Source of the DNA: Schizochytrium sp. TIO01
Lineage: Eukaryota > Sar > Bigyra > Thraustochytrida > Thraustochytriidae
Assembly (NCBI GenBank): GCA_004764695.1
Contig: SMSO01000025.1
Span: forward strand, 5,724,862 to 5,788,861
DNA: 64,000 nt
Direction of reading: 5' to 3'
Part shown: piece by piece, positions 23,744-33,900 of the stretch
How positions within the stretch are numbered: position 1 is the stretch's first letter
Layout: each line of letters starts with the position of its first letter
Notes under the pieces: model-generated
Seen by the model: only the letters and a program-made list of their open reading frames with translations
Database searches by the model: none
What the model was told of the DNA's origin: nothing
Position numbers and translations under genes: made by a program

Positions 23744-24585
23744 ATTCTTTGATCGGTGAGGGGTTTAGTAAATTCCTAAATTATAGGTGTTGTAGCTCGG
23801 AAAGAGGCAGGCATTGTTCACTTATTGGTGCAAACAAAGATTTTATTAGTAACATGTGTATACGCGTAGCCACAAACTCTTGGAAAATTAGATTACTATG
23901 GTAGAATATCTTTTGTGTTCAGGCCTCCTGTGGTTCCTCGCACAACAAAGACAGCCGTTTCACTGCAAATTTGTTGTATAGCTTTTGTGGGGCAAAATCA
24001 TGATGGAAAACAGCAAATAGTAGCGCGCAAATGTCGACAGCTTGTTTTCTAATTGAGATTCTGCGATCTAGTCTGATTGTTTGCAGTCACTTTTCTGTGG
24101 ACTTTGTTTTTAAATGTGGATGCGAACTTACGAAGCGTTTGCGGTTCTCATGTTTCTTATGTCGCGTGGGTTAAATTCGTGGGTTTATTGGAGGAGCTTA
24201 TTGCCTCTAGTAAGCTACTTGGTCTGTAAGCGATGTTTTGCATGATGGTCATTACGCCGATAGGTAGACAGTGAATCCGTTGACTCGACAAACTTTATTT
24301 CTACAAATGGCATCCTCTTATGATCGTGTAATATGATGCTCTGCGTTTTTAGAGTCTGGAATGCGTGTTCCATGGTGTGGTTTGTTCAGGCTCCTCATTA
24401 TGAATAGCGCATGTGTATCTATTCCGTAATTTTGCGTTGATGAATGAAGTTTGTGTGACAGTGTTATATTGAAAAGAATAAAAAATAACTTAAAAGTTCA
24501 TGGCTGTTGCTCGTCATTTGCAGCACGATCTGTGCAAGATTGTTTCTTGATACCCTGTCTGTATAAATATTGTGCTGCAAAGAGT
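23744..24585. other. convergent spacer between the UBX and fluoride channel genes
   Basis: An 842-bp AT-rich spacer between two converging genes. No open frame of note. Confidence 0.6.
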
Positions 24586-25986
24586 TCAAGGATAATAAAC
24601 TGAGACACACGAGTCACCGTTCTCAAAATCTGTGAGATCAGCGCCAGACCAAGTGTAGCCGCCGATGATGATGATCATGCATATTTGGGCTACAATCATT
24701 GATGCAAAACCATACACATAGGCATCTTTGCGGCCGAGACCCTTGAGCTCAGCAATAAAAGTGGACACTGTAGAAAGACTACCACAGTATCCTGTGATAA
24801 AGCCCTGTAATGCTTCACATTGAACTGTGTCCGCACGACTGACAGAAATTCCAAGCACGTAAGCCATTGCAAGCAATGCTGATGCGAACACATTAGCGAT
24901 GAAAGTACCGAGCGGAAAACCTTCAAGCTTGCTGTTAAAAAGACGACCGAGAAAGTATCGCGACCACGCACCAAACGGACCCCAGCACAACGCGAAGAGG
25001 AGCTCTGTATGGAAATACCCTGCAAGAAGTGCCACGAGTAATCCAATCAGCACCGCGAACGTGATACTACCAGCGTGGTAGAGAACTCTCGGGGCGCACA
25101 CGATGGTATCCGGTTCATTCTTAGGCGGCTTAAAAGGGTGAGTTTTGCCGATGTGGCGGCCAAAGTCATAAGCAATCAAGTCCACCGCGATACCCGCAAG
25201 CTGGACCTCAAACCACACGAAGGCCTTTTCACGACGATCAATCCCTAGAACTGTAGGGCCGACAAGAACCGCCCCTGCTTCTTGCCAGCTGGAGAACGAT
25301 GTGAGAGAACCACAAAATCCAGTACCAACACCTACGAAAAGTGGAGTCCACAATACATGTTTGAAATAACTCCAATACGCGAGCCACGCAGTGCCCACGA
25401 AGTTTGCGAAGATATAGTCCGAGAACGGATCCACAGATGTGAGCGAAAGTGCCACTCGAAGAGCTACACCTGCTATAGAACCTACTGCAATGAGAGCAAG
25501 AGTTGAGAGAGTCTCGTAGAACCATGGAATGTCGCGGTACTCCGGGGCCTCACGCTCAGCAGCTTCATACTCACTGGCCTCTTCACGGCCCGCAGTGGCA
25601 AGCAGCTCGTCATCGAGGACAATTTCCTCCTCACGAGCAGAGCTTCGAGACGTCGAGTGCTGCCGCAGCATAGGCTTGAGGTGGTTCGTAGGCGAAGACG
25701 GATTGGCCATGTTACTTTGGACATAGTTGGATCCATTTCCGTGGTTCATGTTGTTGTTGATGTTGATGCTGCTGTTATCGTTGTTGCCGTTAATAACAGC
25801 TTCAGGACGCTCTTCGAGAGCGCCTCCATCCTCGAGAGAACCGTGGTTGCGCATGGACCCGCTTTGCGGCTTGCAGGTGATCCCCTCGGGACCTGGCTGA
25901 GAGCTCGCGTCTGCTTGTCTGTTTGGAGGGTTGTGTGCCGAAGGAGTGCTGCGGTTCTCAAGGGATGAGCTCTGCGAATCCAGCAT
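24586..25986 (-). CDS. fluoride exporter, two-domain FEX/CrcB type
   Basis: 466 codons. Residues 1-150 are polar, Asn/Ser-rich and probably cytosolic. Two CrcB (Fluc) repeats follow, about 157-275 and 303-445, each with about four membrane segments, joined by a linker that may itself cross the membrane, as in fungal and plant FEX. The pore motifs occur twice: NFVGT (195-199) with GFCGSLTSFSSW (223-234) in repeat 1, and GTFIANVFAS (360-369) with GYCGSLSTVSTF (399-410) in repeat 2. These hold the Asn, Phe and Ser/Thr residues of the fluoride path. Bacterial CrcB is a dimer of single domains; the fused inverted pair is the eukaryotic form. It sits in the plasma membrane and lets fluoride leave the cell. 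No fluoride riboswitch was seen, as expected in a eukaryote. Confidence 0.92.
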   Translation of the reverse strand: MLDSQSSSLENRSTPSAHNPPNRQADASSQPGPEGITCKPQSGSMRNHGSLEDGGALEERPEAVINGNNDNSSININNNMNHGNGSNYVQSNMANPSSPTNHLKPMLRQHSTSRSSAREEEIVLDDELLATAGREEASEYEAAEREAPEYRDIPWFYETLSTLALIAVGSIAGVALRVALSLTSVDPFSDYIFANFVGTAWLAYWSYFKHVLWTPLFVGVGTGFCGSLTSFSSWQEAGAVLVGPTVLGIDRREKAFVWFEVQLAGIAVDLIAYDFGRHIGKTHPFKPPKNEPDTIVCAPRVLYHAGSITFAVLIGLLVALLAGYFHTELLFALCWGPFGAWSRYFLGRLFNSKLEGFPLGTFIANVFASALLAMAYVLGISVSRADTVQCEALQGFITGYCGSLSTVSTFIAELKGLGRKDAYVYGFASMIVAQICMIIIIGGYTWSGADLTDFENGDSCVSVYYP

Positions 25987-26764
25987 CGACTAGGAACGTC
26001 CCCAAAGAGAGGTAAGAAGCACCACGCTCACCAAAGCACGTTGCCAAACGCCCCTCCCAATGACCTCAATGCCGTTTCACGATTTGCCTGCCCCTCTGTT
26101 GACTGGCACTGCCAAAGTGGTAATGGTTGTTGGTGTGAATTGTTATGTCGAGTTTACCCACGTTCTAGGCACCTAGCTTCCTATAAATTATTAAACCTAA
26201 GTGTACTCTCTACAAATTTACCATGAGGACACCAACCCAGTTATCAGCAACCTCCCCTGCACAAGCTCTTGTGCAAGTATTCCCAAGTCAAGATCCCGCC
26301 CAAGAACGCTGACCTGCCGCGTCTTTTGGCTTTGCCTTCTGTTCAGGGTGGCTCCAAACTTCTTCTCAAGCTCAAGTCAGATCCGCTATTCCACTAGCTC
26401 CACCTAGCCTACTGCTACCGCTTTCCTCAGTCTGGTACTTCAAGTTCTTCTTCTACCATCTTGAACTCACTCTTGTCAGTCTTCGCAGCTCTCGGTGCGC
26501 CGGCGCTGTCTCCTCGCCTAATTTTGATGAGAAGCGCAGAGGGTTGAGAAGCGCAGAGGTCTTGAAGGAGGCGGCAGCTGGGGTTCGCGTGGAGCGTAGG
26601 AAGGGCCACGGTGCTGTGCATGGGTGGTTTCTGTGCCGTCTGGAGGACACGCGATGACGACAGCGATCTGAGGCATGCCGCTGAATTTACAGTGAATCTA
26701 TGAATCACAACTACTTCTTAAGGACTCACCCCCATCTGATGATGAAGTAGCTATCTATCTATGG

Positions 26765-26790
26765 CTATCTATGGCTATAGCCATAGATAG
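26765..26790. repeat. 26-bp perfect palindrome
   Basis: Two 13-bp arms (CTATCTATGGCTA and its reverse complement) meet with no spacer. A direct partial copy of the arm lies just to the left. Confidence 0.9.
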
Positions 26791-28077
26791 AAGGGCAGGC
26801 AATCAATCAATCAGCTCCCAGGAGGCGACATGAAGCACTCTTGAGTCAAGAAGTCCAAATGCAAGTGTTGTCTCTAATACTGCTGTCGCGTGCAAGATGG
26901 TGTCGAGCGAGGTGGTCTGCGATGCAGTTCATCGCTCGCGGGAGACCACTTGCAGCGGCATTGGAGTTTTCCAGCAGCATGTGCAAAGGAATTGCCCCTA
27001 TAAAGTGAGTAACTATGGGAGTACCAAGGAAGATTGACATTACAAGGGGGTAAATGGATGGATGGACGTAGAGCGCTCTTGATTCGGGCCACGAGACTCG
27101 GACTCTGCGGACTGCGGCTTGCCAGGCGATGTACAAAGCGATGGCAAAATTGAAGGTCACTCAGTTGTCAGCCATAATCTTGTTTGTTGCCAATTTAGAG
27201 CCTCGAGGACGCCTTGGTTGGCACACACCAGCTGGATGCCCCAAAGGTATCACCATTCGTCACGGTGGTGGTGATGGTGGTGGTTGCGACGGCGGTGGTG
27301 AAGATGCAGTGCAGGACGACTAAACCGAGGCGTCTTGCAAGAATGTGCCTCTTGAGGAGACGTGCGGAAGGAGCTCTTGGCTTTGGCTGCTGATGTTTGT
27401 TTGATTGTTTCAAGAGAGAAGATTTATTTATTCTTTTAAAGGAAAAAACAAGTACCATGAACTAACTATCAGTGGATCAGTTACAGATCTTAAGATTGAG
27501 GAAGATGGCGGTTCTGATTGACAACGGAGAAACGATCTCGAAGAGACCTCGCGTGAGCAGTCACGGTCGTCGCACGTTCCTTAGCGCACTTCGCGTTGTG
27601 GCGATTGTATATTATGCGATTGATTCGTGGGTTGCGTTGAACAATGATCGGCCTGAGCAAAGTGAAGACGACTCTGAATTCCACTCGTGCGAAATATAGA
27701 TCAGTGGCTCTCGCCAATTCACCATTGTTTTTCTGTAACAGGCCGTTTCGGCAAGCAGAAATGAGGGTTCCAGCTCATGGGATGTTTACAACATGTTGCG
27801 TCGCCTCATCTGGAAGTGCCACCTGCGTGTCCAAGGCCTTCAACAACGAAACTTCGAGGACGCAGCATTTGCTCGGCGTCAGAATTGCTGAGGCTATGAA
27901 CAGTCTTTCTTCCGTTTCCACAAACCTCATGCAGGACATAGTATGAAAGCACTCACGAAAATAAGGTAGGAAACGACTGTGAGACTCAGCATGAAGATCG
28001 GCAGCGCGTAGATTAACAAGTTGAGGTTCATAGAAGATAGTGCAACAGCCGTGCTAAGCAGGTGCTTGTTTTTTTTT

Positions 28078-28094
28078 GGGGGGGGGGGGGGGGG
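28078..28094. repeat. 17-base G run
   Basis: Seventeen consecutive G residues, preceded by a run of T and followed at short distance by a run of A. Such tracts slip easily, so the exact length is uncertain. Confidence 0.85.
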
Positions 28095-28533
28095 ATTTGG
28101 AAAGAAAAAAAAAACTGAGATGTGGGTACCAAAAGATCAAGAAGAGATAGTGCATACTACGGTACACCTTTAAAATATCGACCTGAAGAGATCGGAAAAT
28201 ATACTTGAGCTCTCAATATATAAAATTATGATATATTTTAAAAGGTCAACAATGCACACCTATTCAACTCTTCAATGATGCCATTGGGTCAATCTTTGCA
28301 CACAATTCAATGAAGTTTGTGGATAATTGCGTTCTTGTTCAGGAGGACATTAAAATAAGTGTCTAACTCTCAACACAAGGCTATATCTTGACTTTAATTT
28401 TAACCATCTGCTGTGAGGAGATAAATGCCCATAAGCCAGCTATTTAATGTTCAATAAAAGTAAGGCAGTGAAGCTCGGGATGATATTCTAAACGAAATTG
28501 CAGTGGAGGTAAATGCAGAGAGAAAGGATAAGT

Positions 28534-30270
28534 TCACGGTTTTGAATTTGACACAGGGCCATTGAAATAGTCAATTGGCTCGAACATTTCAACAGGAATA
28601 CCTGCTGAGCGCAATGCTTTAACTGTGGCAGGCTCGGCGGATCTCTGTGAAATTAAAGCAAGCAACCTCCAGACATAACAATAGATTTTATCCGGCCCGA
28701 GACGTGCCTTTAAAATGTTAAAAGCACGTTGAGCAACGGCCGAAGCTTCTTTTGCGATATGCGGCTGAAGCAGGCACTCTCTCATCGCGGGAAGCTCGCG
28801 CATACTTGTAGAGATAGGGATGTAGTGGTGCCAAGGGCGCAATTCGAGATAATAGAATTCCCGGTATGCGAAAATTGAAGTGACCCATAAAACCAGAGAT
28901 TTGGTTGTCATTTTCAGAGCAAGTCCAAATGAAGCTGTATTTCCATCACAATGCAGAATCATTTTGTTTTCTGCAAACTGGCGAGGTGATATCTTTTCGT
29001 ACCAATTACTTTGAAAAAGGGCTTCAAAAGATCCGCCAATTTTTGGCGCACCACCGATAAACCCTACGTCGAATCCCTCAAGATCAACAAAGCGCTCCAC
29101 AATATTCAAGCGAGGAAGATACTCAAAGGACTCAAGTGTATGTGGAACACCTGTGGAGCTGCCTCTCCACCACACCACATTTTTGCGAAGACTCCATGGC
29201 ACCTCCACAACGCGGCTCCTCGAAGGTGAGGATTGCATATCCTGTTGCAGACGCGAAAACTCTATAGGATTGTCAGAGAGTTGAATGAGGTTATGCATAG
29301 ATGCCTCCACGAAGGCTCCAGTCGGGAAGAGCAATGAATTATGCGCAGGAGTTCCAACATATCGCACAATGCCTGGCATAGGTTGAAGCCAGTCATGCGA
29401 AGAATCAGGCACGGCGAAATCAGAGTTTGAGAATGCATATAACACATCAGGTACTGTTGTTATCTGACAGAGCATCCAAAGCAGTTTTAATTTGGCATGC
29501 CAAAGTCGAGTTCCCGAGACGCGTGTTTTACAGTTGAGAATATGAGGTACATTTGATGTTACCCACACGAGGGCATCGACTTGCTGGGCTTGACAATAAC
29601 CCCAGATGCGTTTTAGTTCCACTTGGCGAAGCCAAAGAAGCTGGCCGGCTTGATCTAGCTCTGGCTCTGACCGTGGGCATTGAAGCTGGCACAGGAATTC
29701 TTCGGCTGTTAATCGATGCGGTTGGCGGAGCAAGGATGTCTGTTTTGCTTTCGCCAATGCAGGGCGACGTACATATATTTCAAGGAGCTCGTCTAAGCGT
29801 GCTCGTGGATCCACGCTGTCTGTAGAGCACTTTAGAAACTGTATATCAAACCCAGCTGTCGCCGTAAAGTCTATGTACGGAACCTCCTCATTCGCATTTA
29901 GATCTAACGAAGACGCTCGAAGAAGTTTGGTGTACACGCTTTCACAGTTGAGCACCGAGTCTTTGTTAGGCCATTTCTCTTGGGTGCGATGGTCCATAGA
30001 GTCCAAGTCAGCAAATAGGTTGTCGGCATCGTTATTGTTGTCGCTGTTGACGTTGTTGCCTACGTATCTCTTGTTCACGCTGCTGCTAGTGGTCCTTGCA
30101 TGGTCAATCTCTGGTCTTTGCACTGTGTCGTCGTTTTCGCGATCGAAGACTGCTGTGACGTACAGGCCCCAGGTCACAGATACCACACTTAAGATCAACA
30201 CAGCAAAGAGGATCCCAAGCAGTAGCAGCGCAACTCGCCCACGCTGACAAGACTTGAGCATGATCTTCAT
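28534..30270 (-). CDS. GT90 family glycosyltransferase (CAP10/POGLUT-like), type II membrane protein
   Basis: 578 codons. A short basic N-terminus and one membrane anchor (about 13-38) give a type II Golgi/ER topology. A low-complexity Asn/Asp stem (about 45-95) follows, then a lumenal domain. The C-terminal part carries the CAP10 signature: NVVWWRGSSTG (364-374), CDGNTASFGLAL (441-452), and EFYYLELRPWHHYIPI (471-486), in which the L-x-P-W-x-H-Y-(I/V)-P pattern is diagnostic. GT90 members move xylose or glucose: CAP10 and relatives act on capsule polysaccharide, POGLUT1 on EGF repeats. The donor and acceptor here are unknown. The start at the first ATG leaves three residues before another Met; either is possible. 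Confidence 0.82.
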   Translation of the reverse strand: MKIMLKSCQRGRVALLLLGILFAVLILSVVSVTWGLYVTAVFDRENDDTVQRPEIDHARTTSSSVNKRYVGNNVNSDNNNDADNLFADLDSMDHRTQEKWPNKDSVLNCESVYTKLLRASSLDLNANEEVPYIDFTATAGFDIQFLKCSTDSVDPRARLDELLEIYVRRPALAKAKQTSLLRQPHRLTAEEFLCQLQCPRSEPELDQAGQLLWLRQVELKRIWGYCQAQQVDALVWVTSNVPHILNCKTRVSGTRLWHAKLKLLWMLCQITTVPDVLYAFSNSDFAVPDSSHDWLQPMPGIVRYVGTPAHNSLLFPTGAFVEASMHNLIQLSDNPIEFSRLQQDMQSSPSRSRVVEVPWSLRKNVVWWRGSSTGVPHTLESFEYLPRLNIVERFVDLEGFDVGFIGGAPKIGGSFEALFQSNWYEKISPRQFAENKMILHCDGNTASFGLALKMTTKSLVLWVTSIFAYREFYYLELRPWHHYIPISTSMRELPAMRECLLQPHIAKEASAVAQRAFNILKARLGPDKIYCYVWRLLALISQRSAEPATVKALRSAGIPVEMFEPIDYFNGPVSNSKP

Positions 30271-30547
30271 TTTGGGGAGATTATTGGGATTCGGCTAGTT
30301 CATCATCTTATGTGCAATTACTAATCCTAAGATTATTTATAAGTACATAGAATACTCCACTAGGATCTACTATGTGGTAATCCATGTGGCGAAGTCAAAT
30401 ACCAAATACCACATTTGTGAGTAGTGAACCGTGAAGCTGTTTCTCTGAGGCAGCAAATTTGCCCTGTGTATATTTATTTCTTCGGTGCTCTTTCTTCTAT
30501 TAAGCAGCAGGTGCCTAGGTATGCGCATGTAGCATGTACAATGTAAT

Positions 30548-30590
30548 ATCCAGAAATCTATGATGCAAATAACATTATAGATTTCTGGAT
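30548..30590. repeat. perfect 14-bp inverted repeat
   Basis: ATCCAGAAATCTAT (30548-30561) and its exact reverse complement (30577-30590) are separated by 15 bases. It lies about 280 bp upstream of the GT90 gene. It could form a hairpin, bind a dimeric factor or be a relic of a small inverted-repeat element. Confidence 0.85.
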
Positions 30591-30709
30591 GAATCACTCG
30601 AGTCAAGAAGGCTTAAGTTGACTAGGTATGTGCTGTTGATGCGATGGAGGCCAGTTCAATTTGACAGGGGAAAATGATTAATGTATTTGTAACTATGCGT
30701 GCATAACAA

Positions 30710-30934
30710 CTACTTGTTCCGTGTGTTTCCGGCATTCTTGCGCTTGATGAGCTTCTTGCCATTGCGGGTTTTATCATTTGCATCCTTGGATTCAATCTTC
30801 TTGTACGTCTTGGGAAGTCCTAGGGCGAGGCGAAGTGCCTCCTCTGGATCCTCCAGAATAAGTTTCTCGTTGATGGGCTTGGCACGGGAAATCTTGCTGG
30901 AGTTAGACTGTCCCTTGGGTAGGATCTTGGCCAT
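30710..30934 (-). CDS. small basic protein of unknown function
   Basis: 74 codons from the first ATG. I do not recognise a family. The chain is hydrophilic: an N-terminal basic part, a central predicted amphipathic helix with EDPEEALRLALGLPK, and a Lys/Arg/Asn-rich tail (KKLIKRKN) that could serve as a nuclear or nucleolar signal. No overlapping frame competes strongly, and the amino acid composition is protein-like rather than repeat-derived. It could be a small ribosome-biogenesis factor, but that is only a guess from the composition. A chance frame is not excluded. Confidence 0.4.
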   Translation of the reverse strand: MAKILPKGQSNSSKISRAKPINEKLILEDPEEALRLALGLPKTYKKIESKDANDKTRNGKKLIKRKNAGNTRNK

Positions 30935-33900
30935 GCGCAGAGGTGTAGTTCCTTTGTGGTCTCTAGACAATTACTGCCTTTCCTGGTTGGCCAACTTTCG
31001 CTCAAGAAGGCACCTGACTGCTGCTTGCTGTCTGTCTGTCTGCCTTGGCTCTTTCTGGGTTTGCTGTCTAGTGCAGTTGTTGCTGTGTCTCTCGCTGTTG
31101 TAGAACGAAAGAAGTTTCGGGTCTGCTGCTGGCTGGTGCAGTCCTACGTGCTTGGGCGCTTGTTCTGCAAGTGGTATATTTTCGAGGGTCCTTGACCTGC
31201 TGCCAACTGCGCAGCTGACCTGCGTCGAAGTAGGCAGCTGTTCCCCAACTATTGATCCCATGTTCTACTGGCTCCTCAGTGCATCTGCATCTCTTCGTAT
31301 TGTTGATCTCACTTTCGCACCTTGAAGAATGGGACGTTCAAAGAGTCCCAGGTCGCCGGATCTACTAGTCGTAGCATGTCTTCGAGACGCACCTGCGGTT
31401 CGAGTGAAAAGGCGCCTCTTCCCTTACGACAATGCCACTGATGATGCCAAAGGGGACAGCGCAGTCGCAGTTTCAAAGGCTTGGCCGAACTTGTTGCGCT
31501 GTGCATTAGGGGTTCTGCCCTGGTTCCTCGTGTAAATGCAGTGGCGCCGATTCGTTAAAGAGACAAATAACTTTGAACGTTCACAAACAACTTGAACTGG
31601 AGACATACAAATTCAGAGTTCGTCGCGGTGATTCGTAACTGCGGCATATCTTTGATTGGACCAAAGTCAGCAATCTTGGAGATGACCACGATCTTGCCGC
31701 TTCGGGCTAGTCGCTGGCTTTAAGTTATTTCTGACCTTCATCGATGGGTGTGCGCTGACGGAAAATCAAAGACTTCATTTTCCTGGTGTGCCTCTAGAGG
31801 TAGCTAGCTACGTAGTGCTCTCTTCCTGGGGGCGCAGGAACTGGATTGACAAGTTATCAATGCCAATGCAAAGCTGTGTTCATAGCAGGCCCAAGTTGGC
31901 AGAGCAGGCGTCCAACAGTACTTATATCATGGAGAAGCAGACCTTCAAGAAGAGCGGAAAGGTGATAGTGCTTTGTCTTGGAAGCGCGGTGAGAAGACAG
32001 GTAAGTACAGAGGTAGTACATACATACCTAGGTAAGAAGGCATACTCCCTCACTATCACTAGGCAGAGTAAGAAGGCAGAGGTAGTACGTATTGGGAGGG
32101 CTCATAAAATTCATGCCAGAACAATCGTTTAACACGTCAACCTCGCTCACTATGGCTCCTATCAATCCCCGACTTGGGTGGTGAAACATATCAGCAATAC
32201 CTGTATTTTTCACGCATATGGCGAGGATTGCTTTGAAAAGAGAGCGGCGTGAGCTATCTCAGCAGGTTCAAATTGCGCACTTCCATGGAAGGTGGGAACC
32301 TTCTCACAAAAGGAGATGAGATGCTGTGATAAATTCCGTTCTTCAATTGGAAAGGAGAAGATCTTTGCTTCGAAGTTCTCACGGGTCGGGTCCTTCTCCT
32401 CGATCACGGCTTCCTTTTGCTGAAGTTGCTTTATCGGGAAATCAATCTCTGATTTAATGTAACTCTTCGCGAGCGCCAGACTCTGAAGAGTCGCTACGAT
32501 GATCCATAAAACCTCTTGCTGAGGCCATCAGGGCCCTGCTGCCGCAAGCTTTCAAGAAGGTGTCTGGGTACTAGTTTCCGGAGTTCTGCTGTGCCCAGGC
32601 CGCTCATGAGCGCATCAGAATTGAACCGAGCGCCGAGCGGGGGCAGAAAGAAAGAAGCCTTGGCTGCAATCTAGACCTGCTTCGAAAGCTAAAATTTCTG
32701 ACTTTTGCAGTCGCGACTTTGTCTGCGCTGAGGCCTAACTTCTAGCGGCATACGAGTAGGTATCATGATGTACCTGAAATTTCAGAAGGCTTGTCTGAGC
32801 CGATGATGTCGCGATCTTTCTTCAAGCCCTGCCAAAGCATACCAGAACTTTCTTTCGTAGAACTTTCTTTCGTAGCTATTGAGCCTCCCGTTGTCCAACT
32901 TCGACCCAAAAGCCGCCGCGGCTTCGGAGGATTGTAGGATGATGGTATTGACAATCTGACAACAGTCAGTTATCCAGGTACCATCATTCCCATCATTCTC
33001 ATCGTTCTTTCTAAGTGTTGTACCCAGTGCGCACCTCGAGAGCCACAATTCTCATGCATAGAATGAAAGACACCATGGCATAGTAGGGCGCCCTTTCTGA
33101 TAGACAGACCCAAGTCAGCGAAGATGTGCACATCATGATTGAGTTCCACTGCTAATTCGCAGCGGACTCGTGGTTCGCAGCATTGGTCAGAAATAAAGAG
33201 CCGCCCCGCGTGCCGCCAACGCCGCCAAAGCTGTCGGAGCTTGTGCACAGCGATTGATGAATTGATTGATTCATTGATTGATTGATTCATTGATTGATTG
33301 ATTCGCGACACGCTCTGGCGTAAGCGGGTCGAAGGAGAGAACTGTGCGCAGCGATCTGATTCCTCGCTGTCATCTTATGGTAGGTAGCCCTTGGGCAGAG
33401 ACCTCGAGCTTAGTTGGCAATGGATTGATTCAACAGCACTTATAATGCCGCCCGCGGACTGCATGGAGACCGAGTTCTGCCCGAGCGAGCGCGTTCCTGG
33501 AACATATTGAGACCGGCAAAGCAAAGGCCTGAACGCGATGATAACGAACTTGGGTGGGTGGTATACTGCCGCAATGGCATGAAGTAGTCGAGTTTTCTTG
33601 AGGGTTTTCCAATGTTCCTGTTCTTTTCGTTGGCTTTGGTTCTGGTTTGTTTGATTGTTTGTTTATTTGATTGTTTGTTTGTTTGTTTGAGCATGTGAAT
33701 GGCTTGGCACGATGAGGGATGATTCAGTTGGTCTTCGCACGCCGCCGCGCTGATCATTGCATAAGATGAGAAATCATTTTGCGCGGGTATTGCTTGATGG
33801 AAGCTCGTGGCTTTGGCCTGTTGCTACGAGTTTATGTTGATCTAGAACGCATAGGGTCGAACGAAAGGTTTTGACTTCAAGCTTTGCACGATGAGGGCCC

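Larger units (their letters stand above)
25987..28533. other. gene-free stretch with palindrome and homopolymer tract
   Basis: About 2.5 kb with no supported gene. Open frames at 27,472-27,946 are short, overlap on opposite strands and show no domain. A TGG/GGT-rich tract lies near 27,262-27,300. Confidence 0.45.
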
